From positions 1 to 64,000 of the forward strand of contig JAJDEI010000138.1 in assembly GCA_029259845.1 (NCBI GenBank): a stretch of DNA of 64,000 nt, read 5' to 3'. How positions within the stretch are numbered: the stretch's first letter is position 1; the number at the start of each line of letters is the position of its first letter. The stretch is from Planctomycetaceae bacterium (GTDB lineage: Bacteria > Planctomycetota > Planctomycetia > Planctomycetales > Planctomycetaceae). The notes beneath the pieces were generated by a model. The model was not told where the DNA came from. It did not search any database and saw only the letters and a program-made list of their open reading frames with translations. This document shows positions 28,701 to 35,562 of this stretch, one piece after another. Both the position numbers and the translations under genes were made by a program.

Positions 28701-29220
28701 TTCCCGCCATCGCTGCGCCGGGGAACCGTTTCTGCAGGTGTGCGAACCGCTGTTGGCTCTGCTCGGCCATGTCTTTGAGATGCCGCACGCCGACCGTCAC
28801 CGTGTCGATCTGCTCGATGCTGATCCCGATCCCGCCCATCATTTGATCGATCGGGCCCAAACTGCCGCCGGTGAGCGCCTGCACGAAGGGGGATGCGACA
28901 ATCGCTGCCGGCCTGGCAAAGATGAACAACTCTGTCTCGGCGTCCAGGTAGGACAGGTCGAACGGCGCATCCGGTACGGGCTCGTTTGCGGCCGATTCCT
29001 GCTCGTCCCCGTCGTCCGGATCCGCCCCTGGTTGGGATGCGGCTCCCTGCGGCGCAGCCCCTTGAGGAGACGGCGGGGCGGAAGACGTGTCCTGTTCGCC
29101 ACTCCCGCAGCCGGCAAGCTGCAGCACCCCGCCCATCAGAATCAACAGACACAGCGTCGTCGCTTTCAACTCAGCACCGCTTCGGTCGGATGCAACACGC
29201 CCCCTGGAGTAGCCTGACAT
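25702..29220 (-). CDS. Large lipoprotein with charged linker regions, hypothetical
   Basis: A 1172-residue lipoprotein. Residues 20-40 form a signal with lipobox LAGC. The first domain (about 75-470) resembles the DUF3352-like exported proteins: DLSYLDAETELFIFARPAAIV, then a hydrophobic and Met-rich stretch near VLPMAVMGMMMGG. Two strongly charged segments break the protein. One, near residue 325, is mainly Asp/Glu then Arg/Asp; the other, near 820-870, has Lys/Arg then six Asp. Beta-rich domains follow (about 600-780 and 880-1140) with repeated FxxxLPLPDPPEN and VKEIEIPLRLRNVPVPP features. The start is preceded by GGGGAG. No enzymatic motif is recognised. It lies 270 bases from the double hydrolase gene on the same strand. 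A surface scaffold or sensor role is only a guess. Confidence 0.72.
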   Translation of the reverse strand: MSGYSRGRVASDRSGAELKATTLCLLILMGGVLQLAGCGSGEQDTSSAPPSPQGAAPQGAASQPGADPDDGDEQESAANEPVPDAPFDLSYLDAETELFIFARPAAIVASPFVQALTGGSLGPIDQMMGGIGISIEQIDTVTVGVRHLKDMAEQSQQRFAHLQKRFPGAAMAGMRTPDGAADETIVVVRTVDPTSAEALGLVEPGGDTAAISHQSQMYYPLPAARAPKPYLYLADEKTLVIASQSTIKQVIEQRDEVSQPQVDLSFVSEAADVVVALVPKDRDALFNTAHQMGLGSGDSQPGTIGSGSGKAPTPLRFGVGAGEDDEDLDEDDEDDRRSRRDRDRDQDRRGALETPPEGLDSLLTAHAEAVALLANVDAGLRVEVAVRCDDQVSAVKVRAMLAKTVKSAQQSFEDVRETLPGVIQQIADAVMGTVKTVADKQVVTLSLEIPESQQANLTVLPMAVMGMMMGGSAMPAGSMEAMVDWQARAHEVIDQGQPPVAAEELPAGLELRALARWGVAPPGGGPSAAPLEIAVVATGELAVRTVAFGQLELTELNVGGGPRLKWLGAAQAEGGHSPVREFVPIDRSEIFSRHPEGGIATGYTFGLTGELPATLPAIAGTLTLKAAKNVRDVTVNRLPPAGRATDDEALRAAGFGVETEGGNGFASIVFTYEDSPSIGKIEVLDPQGNPITASSWEKSSVGQQVRQTIHLPDDADPAELGYRVTVFDDVQEIPVAFRFEELPLPDPPENSGEPQEFAMWTPVERLSDAIPDALVIEAQARWNAPPANSFGSPFGDSAGNAFGGPGEPPPASGGAGKSSGGGLLGRGFGFGSDEDDENDRESLNDRKEEKRRRREQDGRSRHGDDDDDDIPPARSRNRSRTSPAGRAGSKFSDEEDDDTSGSGGAFRSATFSDNGEASLQLAIDLTGPVAKSITGLGELSVGAAMSAEGDNLDYEAGLFLGNDITEDWADVDALAVASGDQPPDGLRVLVLFTPPDPPIANLSQFRGTLRIRTAREQIESVVKNLNDRTERRIKDRNLGKFGIVIAVAIEDNQLMLRVLEGDEDRIAEMSPVDRSGNPISYVSHSTGLDNGNLVHYFEFSRRVPSKVGLKFSMNLGVKEIEIPLRLRNVPVPPRPAVIVPIQQATPGPNRRGSPGPKKQDGAAGRGTSATES

Positions 29221-29490
29221 CAGTCGTCTCCCCTGTTTCCGTCGCCGTTTGGCCCTGTTTCGGGGCCCTGTTGTGGGGCCGGCTTGCGATCGGAGACCTC
29301 ACCCCGACCAACACCCAGACCCTGATATCTGGATCGCACGATTGACGCGCGCCATCGGCCATTCAGCGTACCGCAAACGGGATTGGGAAACCATCTGACA
29401 ATGCGGGAATCTTCCGGAACCGCTGCCGAGTCACAGTCGGAGATTCGAGTCGGGTCGCCCGCTGCACGATTCCTCATACCTTCCCGGTCG

Positions 29491-32019
29491 TCAATCCGAG
29501 CCTCGCGAGGGCCAATCGAGGTGCCGATGCAGGAATGCGAACGTCCCTTCGCCGTTGATGGTGTGGGGGCCGCTGAAAAACTCGATCTCCGCCCGGTCGC
29601 CCAAGCCCAACTGCACATAGTGCCGGCGAACCTTGGCGAATTCCCAGGCGACCCATTCGTCCGGAGCCACGCCGTCGTTGTGTCCCCGTTCGACCATAAA
29701 CGGCCGCGGCGTCATCAGCGTCGCCAGCTCCGCATATCCCGCCACGTGCCCCATGTTCCACTCGAACATTTCGTACTCCCTCGTGAAGACATACGTGTAG
29801 CGGTCTTCGTGAGAGACACATTTGCGAATCCATGCGTCGAAATCGGCCGAGCAGATTGAGAGACAGTAGCCGGGGTCGTTGGCTGTCGAGTGTCCAGTGT
29901 CGAGTGATCCGTCGGTGTCCGTTCGTCCCGGAGACGAGATACTGGTCCCCTGCTTCGGCGGCAGTAACGGCGGCACGCGAACGGCTGTCTTGCCGCCGTA
30001 GGAGAGGCCGTAAAACGCGATGCGGTCCGCGTCCACCCACGGCAACGACGCGAGCCAGCGCAGCGTCTGACGATGTTGTTCGATGATATAGCTGAACAGC
30101 GATCGCCCCAGGGAATTGCTCTTTCGCTGAATGACACGAAACGCGTCCTCGCCCCGGTACGGGTTTTGAGGGGCGTACACAATGAACCCCCGCTCGACGA
30201 GTCGCGTGCTGACTCCCTTGTACGCCCGCCAGGCGCGCACCGACTCGTCCGTCGTGATCGTGTCCATTGGCGTCCCCTCCAACCCATGCTGGAAGACGAC
30301 GACCGGACGCCGCTCACCCGCTTGCAGGTCCTTCGGCAACAGCAGAATCCCTCCCGCAATCACTTCGGCAGAGGGAGGAGGTTGAGAGTTGCAGGTTGAG
30401 GGTCGAGAGTTGCGGGGTGAAGCTTGGGAGTTGGCCGTGTCGGGATAGACGTCCAGAAGGATTTCGTAGCCGACGTGCGTTGGCTCGTCGAGCACCTTGC
30501 GGCTGCGGGGGCACGGCGGGACTGTCGGCGGGGGAAGTTTGCCGATCATCCGTTCGTGGACAATCGTCCGGTAACGCTCGGCTGTCTCGGCCCATTTCTC
30601 AACGCTGCTGCGGTCGGCCTGATTCCAGAACTTGTCGCGCGCTTTGTCACTGGAATGCATCAGTCGCTGCGTGAAGAAAACAAGCTCGCGGATCTGTCGT
30701 TCTTGGCGCTGCCGGCGCGTCGCGGCGTCCGCAGTCGTCGACAACGTCACCGGCTTGGACTCAGCGGCGAAAGGGCCCTGCATGCCAAGCGATTCGAGGA
30801 GTCGCACGCTCGCCTCTTCGCTGAACGCATCGCCGCGCCCTGCTCGTCCGTTGTCATCCTGCGAATCGACAAGCCGAATGTGACCGGGGACGCCCAGCCG
30901 GCCGAAATGCGCGGCCGCTCGGGAATACTCGGCTTGAACCGAATCCAGTGAGGCCGTTGTAATTCGTCCGGGGGCGGCGGATTTCGTTCCCTGCTGCCGA
31001 TTCTGGGTCGGAATGTCGACCTCCGGCACGCGGCAGGCTTCGATGATCAGCCGCCGGGGGGCGATCAAACTGGCAATGTCCGCGTCGCCAAATTCGCTCA
31101 GCAGGCTCCAGACGTTGCGCTCGATCGGTTCGCGCCACAGCTCTTCCCGCTGCTGAAAATAGCCGCTGACCAGGCACGCATCGAACCGCTCATCGACCGC
31201 GGCGGCGTACATCGCCAGCAGACCGCCCTCCCCTGCCCCGCCCACGGCGACCGGGAGCGACGGATACTGCATCTTGAAATAGTCCGCAGCCGCCAGCACT
31301 TTTTGCACCTCGTAGCCGATGATGTGCCGGCCCATCTCAAACGCCATCCGGTACACGAACTCCCGATGCGACAGATTCGTCGAGCGGATGTCCGGATGGC
31401 CGGAGAACTGATGCTCCCGGTTGACGAGACACGGAATCAGCACGAGACAGCCATTCGCCGCCAACTGCCGGGCGAAGGACCGGGGTGAGCCGATCCGCGA
31501 GCTTTGTTCGACAAGCTGCTCCGGCTCCCACGCAGCGTCCGGCAACAGCACAACCGCCGCTCGCGGAGCCCCCCGCGGCAGCACCAGGACTCCTTCCGCA
31601 GTGACCCCTTCCAGCACAGACCACGTGACCGGTACCGCGGCGGGGCGTGCGGGAGACGCAGCCGTCACATCGTCACGCCCAATCGCCAGACGGGGAGCGA
31701 CCCGTTCATCGACCGCTCCGATGATTGTCCGCAGCCGCTCCCGGTGGGGTGACACACTCTCCGCATAGGCTGCCGCACTCCCGTAATCCCTGTGCCATTT
31801 GTCCTGACGCCGATCGCGGGACCGCGCCAGTTCCTGTTCCGCAAAGCGGCTGATCCCACGCACCATGACCGCGTCGAGCGGTTCGGCCAGTTCCAACCGT
31901 CCGGTCCCCGCCAATTGACCGGGCCAGTCACGATCGGCCGCGATGCACTCTGCCCCAAGCAAGAGCACGCACGCTCCCATCAAAAACATCAGATTCCATT
32001 GCGGACGACGCATGTCCAA
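29491..32019 (-). CDS. Exported tandem alpha/beta-hydrolase (acetylxylan esterase/dipeptidyl peptidase-like)
   Basis: An 842-residue secreted protein with a signal peptide (about 8-27) and two alpha/beta-hydrolase domains. In domain 1 (about 130-390) the nucleophile elbow reads G-A-G-E-G with Gly263 in place of Ser, so it should be inactive. Domain 2 (about 550-835) has an intact elbow, YGLSYGG (Ser673), a plausible Asp in HNDGVAPDEW and His819 in FSGPHTINGEG. It resembles acetylxylan esterase and prolyl-oligopeptidase-like enzymes abundant in planctomycetes; ester hydrolysis of sulfated or acetylated polysaccharide is a reasonable guess. Two low-complexity insertions (residues 527-548 and 688-716) are encoded by simple-repeat DNA at 30380-30434 and 29884-29930. 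It is flanked by exported genes on the same strand. Confidence 0.85.
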   Translation of the reverse strand: MDMRRPQWNLMFLMGACVLLLGAECIAADRDWPGQLAGTGRLELAEPLDAVMVRGISRFAEQELARSRDRRQDKWHRDYGSAAAYAESVSPHRERLRTIIGAVDERVAPRLAIGRDDVTAASPARPAAVPVTWSVLEGVTAEGVLVLPRGAPRAAVVLLPDAAWEPEQLVEQSSRIGSPRSFARQLAANGCLVLIPCLVNREHQFSGHPDIRSTNLSHREFVYRMAFEMGRHIIGYEVQKVLAAADYFKMQYPSLPVAVGGAGEGGLLAMYAAAVDERFDACLVSGYFQQREELWREPIERNVWSLLSEFGDADIASLIAPRRLIIEACRVPEVDIPTQNRQQGTKSAAPGRITTASLDSVQAEYSRAAAHFGRLGVPGHIRLVDSQDDNGRAGRGDAFSEEASVRLLESLGMQGPFAAESKPVTLSTTADAATRRQRQERQIRELVFFTQRLMHSSDKARDKFWNQADRSSVEKWAETAERYRTIVHERMIGKLPPPTVPPCPRSRKVLDEPTHVGYEILLDVYPDTANSQASPRNSRPSTCNSQPPPSAEVIAGGILLLPKDLQAGERRPVVVFQHGLEGTPMDTITTDESVRAWRAYKGVSTRLVERGFIVYAPQNPYRGEDAFRVIQRKSNSLGRSLFSYIIEQHRQTLRWLASLPWVDADRIAFYGLSYGGKTAVRVPPLLPPKQGTSISSPGRTDTDGSLDTGHSTANDPGYCLSICSADFDAWIRKCVSHEDRYTYVFTREYEMFEWNMGHVAGYAELATLMTPRPFMVERGHNDGVAPDEWVAWEFAKVRRHYVQLGLGDRAEIEFFSGPHTINGEGTFAFLHRHLDWPSRGSD

Positions 32020-32089
32020 GGACCCTTCTGAATGGGAATAGTTTTCGTCTGATCCGTGGGTCCGGTTGGGCCACTCTGTGGCAGGAAGC

Positions 32090-32165
32090 TTGTCTTTCGC
32101 CGGACGGCTTACGTAAAGGCTTCTTGTCGCGGGGCGACACGGGTTGGGACAACCCGTGCTACCCC
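32090..32165. repeat. GGCTTCTTGTCGCG/CGGGTTGGGACAACCCG repeat, copy 1
   Basis: Contains cttgtctttcgccggacggc, aaaggcttcttgtcgcgggg, and then the palindrome cgggttgggacaacccg followed by tgctaccc. A copy in the opposite orientation lies at 54580-54700. It lies in the 339-base gap before the hydrolase gene. Confidence 0.85.
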
Positions 32166-32223
32166 GACGTCCCTCTGAAAAACGGATCTCTTGAATTCCT
32201 GCACGAACTCATGAACCAGCCAA

Positions 32224-32327
32224 GTAGGGTGGGCTTTGCCCACCGCGCGGGAGTTGAGGCTCACTCACTGTCGCGGCGGGCACAGCCTGCGCTACCTGGC
32301 TGTTGTGGTGGGCAAAGCCCACCCTAC
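32224..32327. repeat. Palindromic GTAGGGTGGGCTTTGCCCACC repeat, copy 2
   Basis: Arms 32224-32244 and 32307-32327 are the same 21-base sequences as in the copy at 24547-24620, but the centre is 62 bases and unrelated in part (it includes gcgggcacagcctgcgctac). Together with the adjacent repeat at 32090 it fills most of the gap between the LamG-like gene and the hydrolase gene. Confidence 0.9.
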
Positions 32328-32358
32328 TACTTCGCTTTACGGCCTGGCTGCGAAGATA

Positions 32359-33051
32359 TCACAACGCGGACGGGGTCTCGACGGCCCGGCCGCGGAGCAC
32401 GATATTGTCGAACCGTCCCGTGTCGTCGAACGAGCCGATGCCCACTTCGCCCCGCGTGAATGTGGAATCGGTCGCGGTCATCACCGGCGTCTCCATGTCA
32501 TCGAAAAAGATTTCGATCAGACCGCTCTCGACGTTGCGTTTGATGCGGACGTGATGCCACGCGTCGTCCCAGGGCGTACCGTCTGTTGTGCTCGTCGAGA
32601 TTTTCGTCCGGGGGGCGTCGTTGACGATGAAAATCTGATTCGCATGGTCGTCGGCCCGCTGCCCCAGATGCACGTAGTAGAAGTGTGCGGGGTCCTGATA
32701 GCCGAAGAACAGACACAGGCTGCGGTGCGGATAGTCCCGCGTGGTCGATTGCAGGTCGACGTCGAACTGAAAATCGCCGACCGTCACGCCGCGGAGCAGG
32801 CAACGGTTAAAGGGAGAACGAACGGGCGTCTGCACGCGGCTCTGCTGAAACTGATGCAGCACATGCCCCCCCTCTCGCTCTTCGAGCTTCCAGGCAGCCG
32901 GATCGGTTGCCGCCCAACGATTTAGCGAGTCCCCATCGAATTGTTCCTCGGCCAACACCGGCAACTCCGGGTCCGTCGCTGCCAAAACACCGGCAGCCCC
33001 ACAGACCAGCAGCAGACAACCGATCATGAAAAACTCGACGACATCACGCAT
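32359..33051 (-). CDS. Exported LamG/concanavalin-like (DUF1080-like) protein
   Basis: A 230-residue exported protein. The signal peptide is about residues 5-25 (VEFFMIGCLLLVCGAAGVLA). The mature part has the beta-sandwich pattern of family-16-like or 3-keto-disaccharide hydrolase (DUF1080) domains: EEQFDGDSLNRWAATDPAAWKLEE at the start, DFQFDVDLQST, LFFGYQDPAHFYYVHLG, DAWHHVRIKRN and IEIFFDD, ending GEVGIGSFDDTGRFDNI. Such domains bind or cleave carbohydrate in planctomycetes; catalytic residues cannot be assigned here. The start has GAGGA nine bases upstream. It is 51 bases downstream of the coiled-coil protein and in the same minus-strand run as a sigma factor set, so co-regulation is possible. 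Confidence 0.8.
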   Translation of the reverse strand: MRDVVEFFMIGCLLLVCGAAGVLAATDPELPVLAEEQFDGDSLNRWAATDPAAWKLEEREGGHVLHQFQQSRVQTPVRSPFNRCLLRGVTVGDFQFDVDLQSTTRDYPHRSLCLFFGYQDPAHFYYVHLGQRADDHANQIFIVNDAPRTKISTSTTDGTPWDDAWHHVRIKRNVESGLIEIFFDDMETPVMTATDSTFTRGEVGIGSFDDTGRFDNIVLRGRAVETPSAL

Positions 33052-33102
33052 GATTGATTCCTCTTGAAATGGATGACACTCCGGAACGAATGGGAGCGTT
33101 CA

Positions 33103-34179
33103 CTACAAAGTTGATGGTTTGGCATCACCGCGGCGTGGCCGGTCGCGGGGTGCCGGGCGGTTACCGTTGGGGAAGAAGCGTCTGTTGCCCCGGAAGGGCC
33201 GGTCGCTGGGAACCACGAATTTCTGAACGAAACGCCGGTTGATCGGGCCGGTCGACTCCGCGTCCAACACCCGTTGCCGCAACTCGTGATGGAACTCGTC
33301 CGGCGAGAGATCCAAAAGGGCCTCCTGTTCGGCCACCGGGAGCTCGGCAAACATCGCTTCCATCTTTTGCGATGTAACGACTCGCTGCCGCATTTCCTTT
33401 TCGATGGCGATCGCAAGATTCTTCCACAATGTCATCACGACCTTGTGCTTGCGAGCGTTGAATCCAGCGGACCGATCGCCCGCTTCTGCAGACAGCATCT
33501 GCCGGGTCTCGTCATCCGAGATCACGTCCACGAGACGTTGCACGCGGGTTTCGGTCAGCAGGGGAAGCAGCCGCTTATCCTTTCGCCCCAGCAGTTCGAA
33601 CGTTTTGAGCGTCAGCGCGAGCCCCTTGTAGCCTTCCAGCTCTTTTTCGAGAGACGTATTGTGCAGAACCGGCTCGGCCGCCTCCTGGATGACCGCAAGC
33701 ATGCTCTGTAAGTCTTCTTCGCTGAGCGTCGGGATCGGCCCGAGCCTCGTCTCCATCGTCGAACCAATGCGGAGCTCGACACGCTCCTCCTGCTGCCGGT
33801 CAAGCACCTTGCGGACAAGGGTCAGCTTGGCGGCTGCATCCCGCTCCTGCTGCAGCGCATCCCGTTCGTAGGGGGGAATTGTTTGCAGCCACTGCGAGTA
33901 GGTCTCCAATGTGGCAACCGCGCGGCCCTGCTGGCTCGCGCGGTCGGCCTCCAACTTCGCATGGAGATCACGGAAATGCGCACGGTCCGCCTCCGACAGC
34001 TTGGCGAACTGCACGAAGTTTCGTTGCAGACGCTCCCGCTCGGGTTGAGTCATCGCCGCAATCTGCTGCCGCCGTCGCTCGAGTTGCGGGTCCTCAGCGC
34101 CCAGCAGAAACGGCATCACCGCCACGCCGACGGCAGCGACGGCCAGCAGGGCCAGAAAGAACCGCCGGTCACCGCTCAT
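33103..34179 (-). CDS. Membrane-anchored helical protein coupled to the anti-sigma gene
   Basis: A 358-residue protein with one N-terminal membrane segment (RRFFLALLAVAAVGVAVMPFLLG). It is followed by an almost entirely helical, charged region rich in Gln, Glu and Arg (for example ERRRQQIAAMTQPERERLQRNF and RDLHAKLEADRASQQG), resembling DUF3106-type exported proteins. The C-terminus (about 315-358) is basic and Arg/Pro/Asn-rich. Its ATG overlaps the stop of the anti-sigma gene by four bases, so translation is likely coupled. A part in sensing upstream of the sigma factor is inferred from that context; no domain proves it. A longer frame extends to 34437 but runs antisense-like through the anti-sigma gene and is rejected. 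Confidence 0.78.
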   Translation of the reverse strand: MSGDRRFFLALLAVAAVGVAVMPFLLGAEDPQLERRRQQIAAMTQPERERLQRNFVQFAKLSEADRAHFRDLHAKLEADRASQQGRAVATLETYSQWLQTIPPYERDALQQERDAAAKLTLVRKVLDRQQEERVELRIGSTMETRLGPIPTLSEEDLQSMLAVIQEAAEPVLHNTSLEKELEGYKGLALTLKTFELLGRKDKRLLPLLTETRVQRLVDVISDDETRQMLSAEAGDRSAGFNARKHKVVMTLWKNLAIAIEKEMRQRVVTSQKMEAMFAELPVAEQEALLDLSPDEFHHELRQRVLDAESTGPINRRFVQKFVVPSDRPFRGNRRFFPNGNRPAPRDRPRRGDAKPSTL

Positions 34180-34700
34180 GAGCCGCCTCCCGCCGCCGGG
34201 CGACCCGGTGCCATCTCGTTCAGCAACGTCGGTTGCCGGTCGAGAAGTTTGAGGAACTCGATGCTGCCGACCTCGGAGTACGTGTCCAACTGCTCGATGA
34301 CGGGCAAGTCTTCGAGGAGCACGTCCTCTTCGGTCGGCACCCAGCGACGTGTGATGAGGAACGAAACCGCGACGACGGCCACCAGCCCCGCCATCCAACC
34401 GAGCACCCGCAGGCCACTGCCGGCCATGTGATACCACTTTGATTCGCGATAGTCGGGCCGCAGCTCGCTGATGCGAATCGACGCGACCGTCTGCTCGGCG
34501 AATTCGGCCGATGCTTCATAGCGGGGGAGCGCGTCGAGCAGTTCGTACGTCTGTGCAAGCCCTTCGACGTCGTTGCGGGCGACATTGCTCTGTGCGAGCA
34601 CCGCTTCGATCCGCTCCGTCGCCTGTTCGTCCAGTTCTCCGTCGAGATAGGCGACAAAGTCCGACCGAATTTCAGGGGTGAGTCGAATGAGTTTGTCCAT
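34176..34700 (-). CDS. Transmembrane anti-sigma factor
   Basis: A 174-residue protein with the layout of ECF anti-sigma factors. The cytoplasmic N-terminal domain (1-85) starts MDKLIRLTPEIRSDFVAYLDGELDEQATERIEAVLAQS, the classic short helical anti-sigma form, without the His-Cys-Cys zinc motif. One membrane helix follows at about 97-117 (RVLGWMAGLVAVVAVSFLIT), then a periplasmic tail with SIEFLKLLDRQPTLL. The ATG at 34700 is chosen; the frame also opens at a TTG at 34730. It is 52 bases after the sigma gene and overlaps the next gene by four bases, forming a sigma/anti-sigma/third-protein operon. The signal it senses is unknown. Confidence 0.88.
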   Translation of the reverse strand: MDKLIRLTPEIRSDFVAYLDGELDEQATERIEAVLAQSNVARNDVEGLAQTYELLDALPRYEASAEFAEQTVASIRISELRPDYRESKWYHMAGSGLRVLGWMAGLVAVVAVSFLITRRWVPTEEDVLLEDLPVIEQLDTYSEVGSIEFLKLLDRQPTLLNEMAPGRPAAGGGS

Positions 34701-34752
34701 AGTCGATTGAGGGACATCCCTCTTCCGCAAGTTGCCTCGGTTTCTCGCCGGA

Positions 34753-35367
34753 CTACTTCTTCATATAGGTTTCAAGTTTCGCGCGCAGGTTCTCCCGCGC
34801 GCGGGATAGCAACGATTTGACGGCGGAGGGAGTCATCTCCATCGTCTGGGCGATGTCTTCGTAGCTCATCTCCTCAAACTTGTGGAGCAGCAGAGCCATC
34901 CGCTGCCGCTCGTTGAGCGTGTCCATCGCGGCTCGGACGCACACCTGGAGTTCGCCGCGGTCCGCTTGCCGGGTCGGCATCAAGGCCGACTTTTCCTTGA
35001 GCAACTGTTCGTGCGGCCGCGCTCCCAGCGGACCGGACTCGGTGGTCTTGAGCTGAACCTCCTTGCGGCGTCCTTTCGACCGCCGGGTGTTACTGGCCAG
35101 ATTCTGAGCAATCCGAAACACCCATGTCGAAAACTTGGCGGTCGGTTCGTAGCCGTTGCGGGCCCGGTAGATTCGCAGAAACACATCCTGCGCAAGGTCC
35201 TCCGCAGCAGACCGGTCGCCGACCAGATGGACGAAGATGCTGATCAGACGGTTCTGATACCGCATCACCAACTCGCCGAACGCCGCCTCCTCCCCCTCCT
35301 TGACGCGCAGCATGAGCTGCACGTCCGGGTCAATCAGGAACCGGCTTTCCAGGGAAGTGGTCGACAC
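34753..35367 (-). CDS. ECF-type RNA polymerase sigma factor (RpoE-like)
   Basis: Region 2 is AAFGELVMRYQNRLISIFVHLVGDRSAAEDLAQDVFLRIYRARNGYEPTAKFSTWVFRIAQNLA; region 4 is MDTLNERQRMALLLHKFEEMSYEDIAQTMEMTPSAVKSLLSRARENLRAKLE. This is a typical RpoE-group ECF factor. The frame is open to 35553, but the conserved part begins near residue 70 of that frame. A GTG at 35367 (204 residues, GAG nine bases upstream) fits the family length and leaves about 195 bases for a promoter region shared with the divergent eboE gene. An ATG start further upstream cannot be excluded. The next gene encodes its presumed anti-sigma factor, so this operon is likely autoregulated; I could not identify the promoter. Confidence 0.9.
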   Translation of the reverse strand: MSTTSLESRFLIDPDVQLMLRVKEGEEAAFGELVMRYQNRLISIFVHLVGDRSAAEDLAQDVFLRIYRARNGYEPTAKFSTWVFRIAQNLASNTRRSKGRRKEVQLKTTESGPLGARPHEQLLKEKSALMPTRQADRGELQVCVRAAMDTLNERQRMALLLHKFEEMSYEDIAQTMEMTPSAVKSLLSRARENLRAKLETYMKK

Positions 35368-35562
35368 CGCGTAACTCAGTTTTCTGGTTATCCTGCCGAT
35401 GATGGCCGGTGGAAAGTGAACCCCGGCCGTCGCCGCCAGATTCTGTTGATCAAGCACAATCGAGGCGATTCTCTGAAAACCGCCCAGACACCGGCTCACT
35501 CGAATGCCCTCGGTCGCTATCATAACCAGCAAAACATCCTTCGACCAACGCACGCCCGGCCG

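Noticed and set aside
34180-34437. N-terminal extension of the 358-residue helical protein
   Set aside because: The extra residues are Arg/Gly-rich out-of-frame translation of the anti-sigma gene; the ATG at 34179 overlapping the anti-sigma stop by four bases is the natural start.
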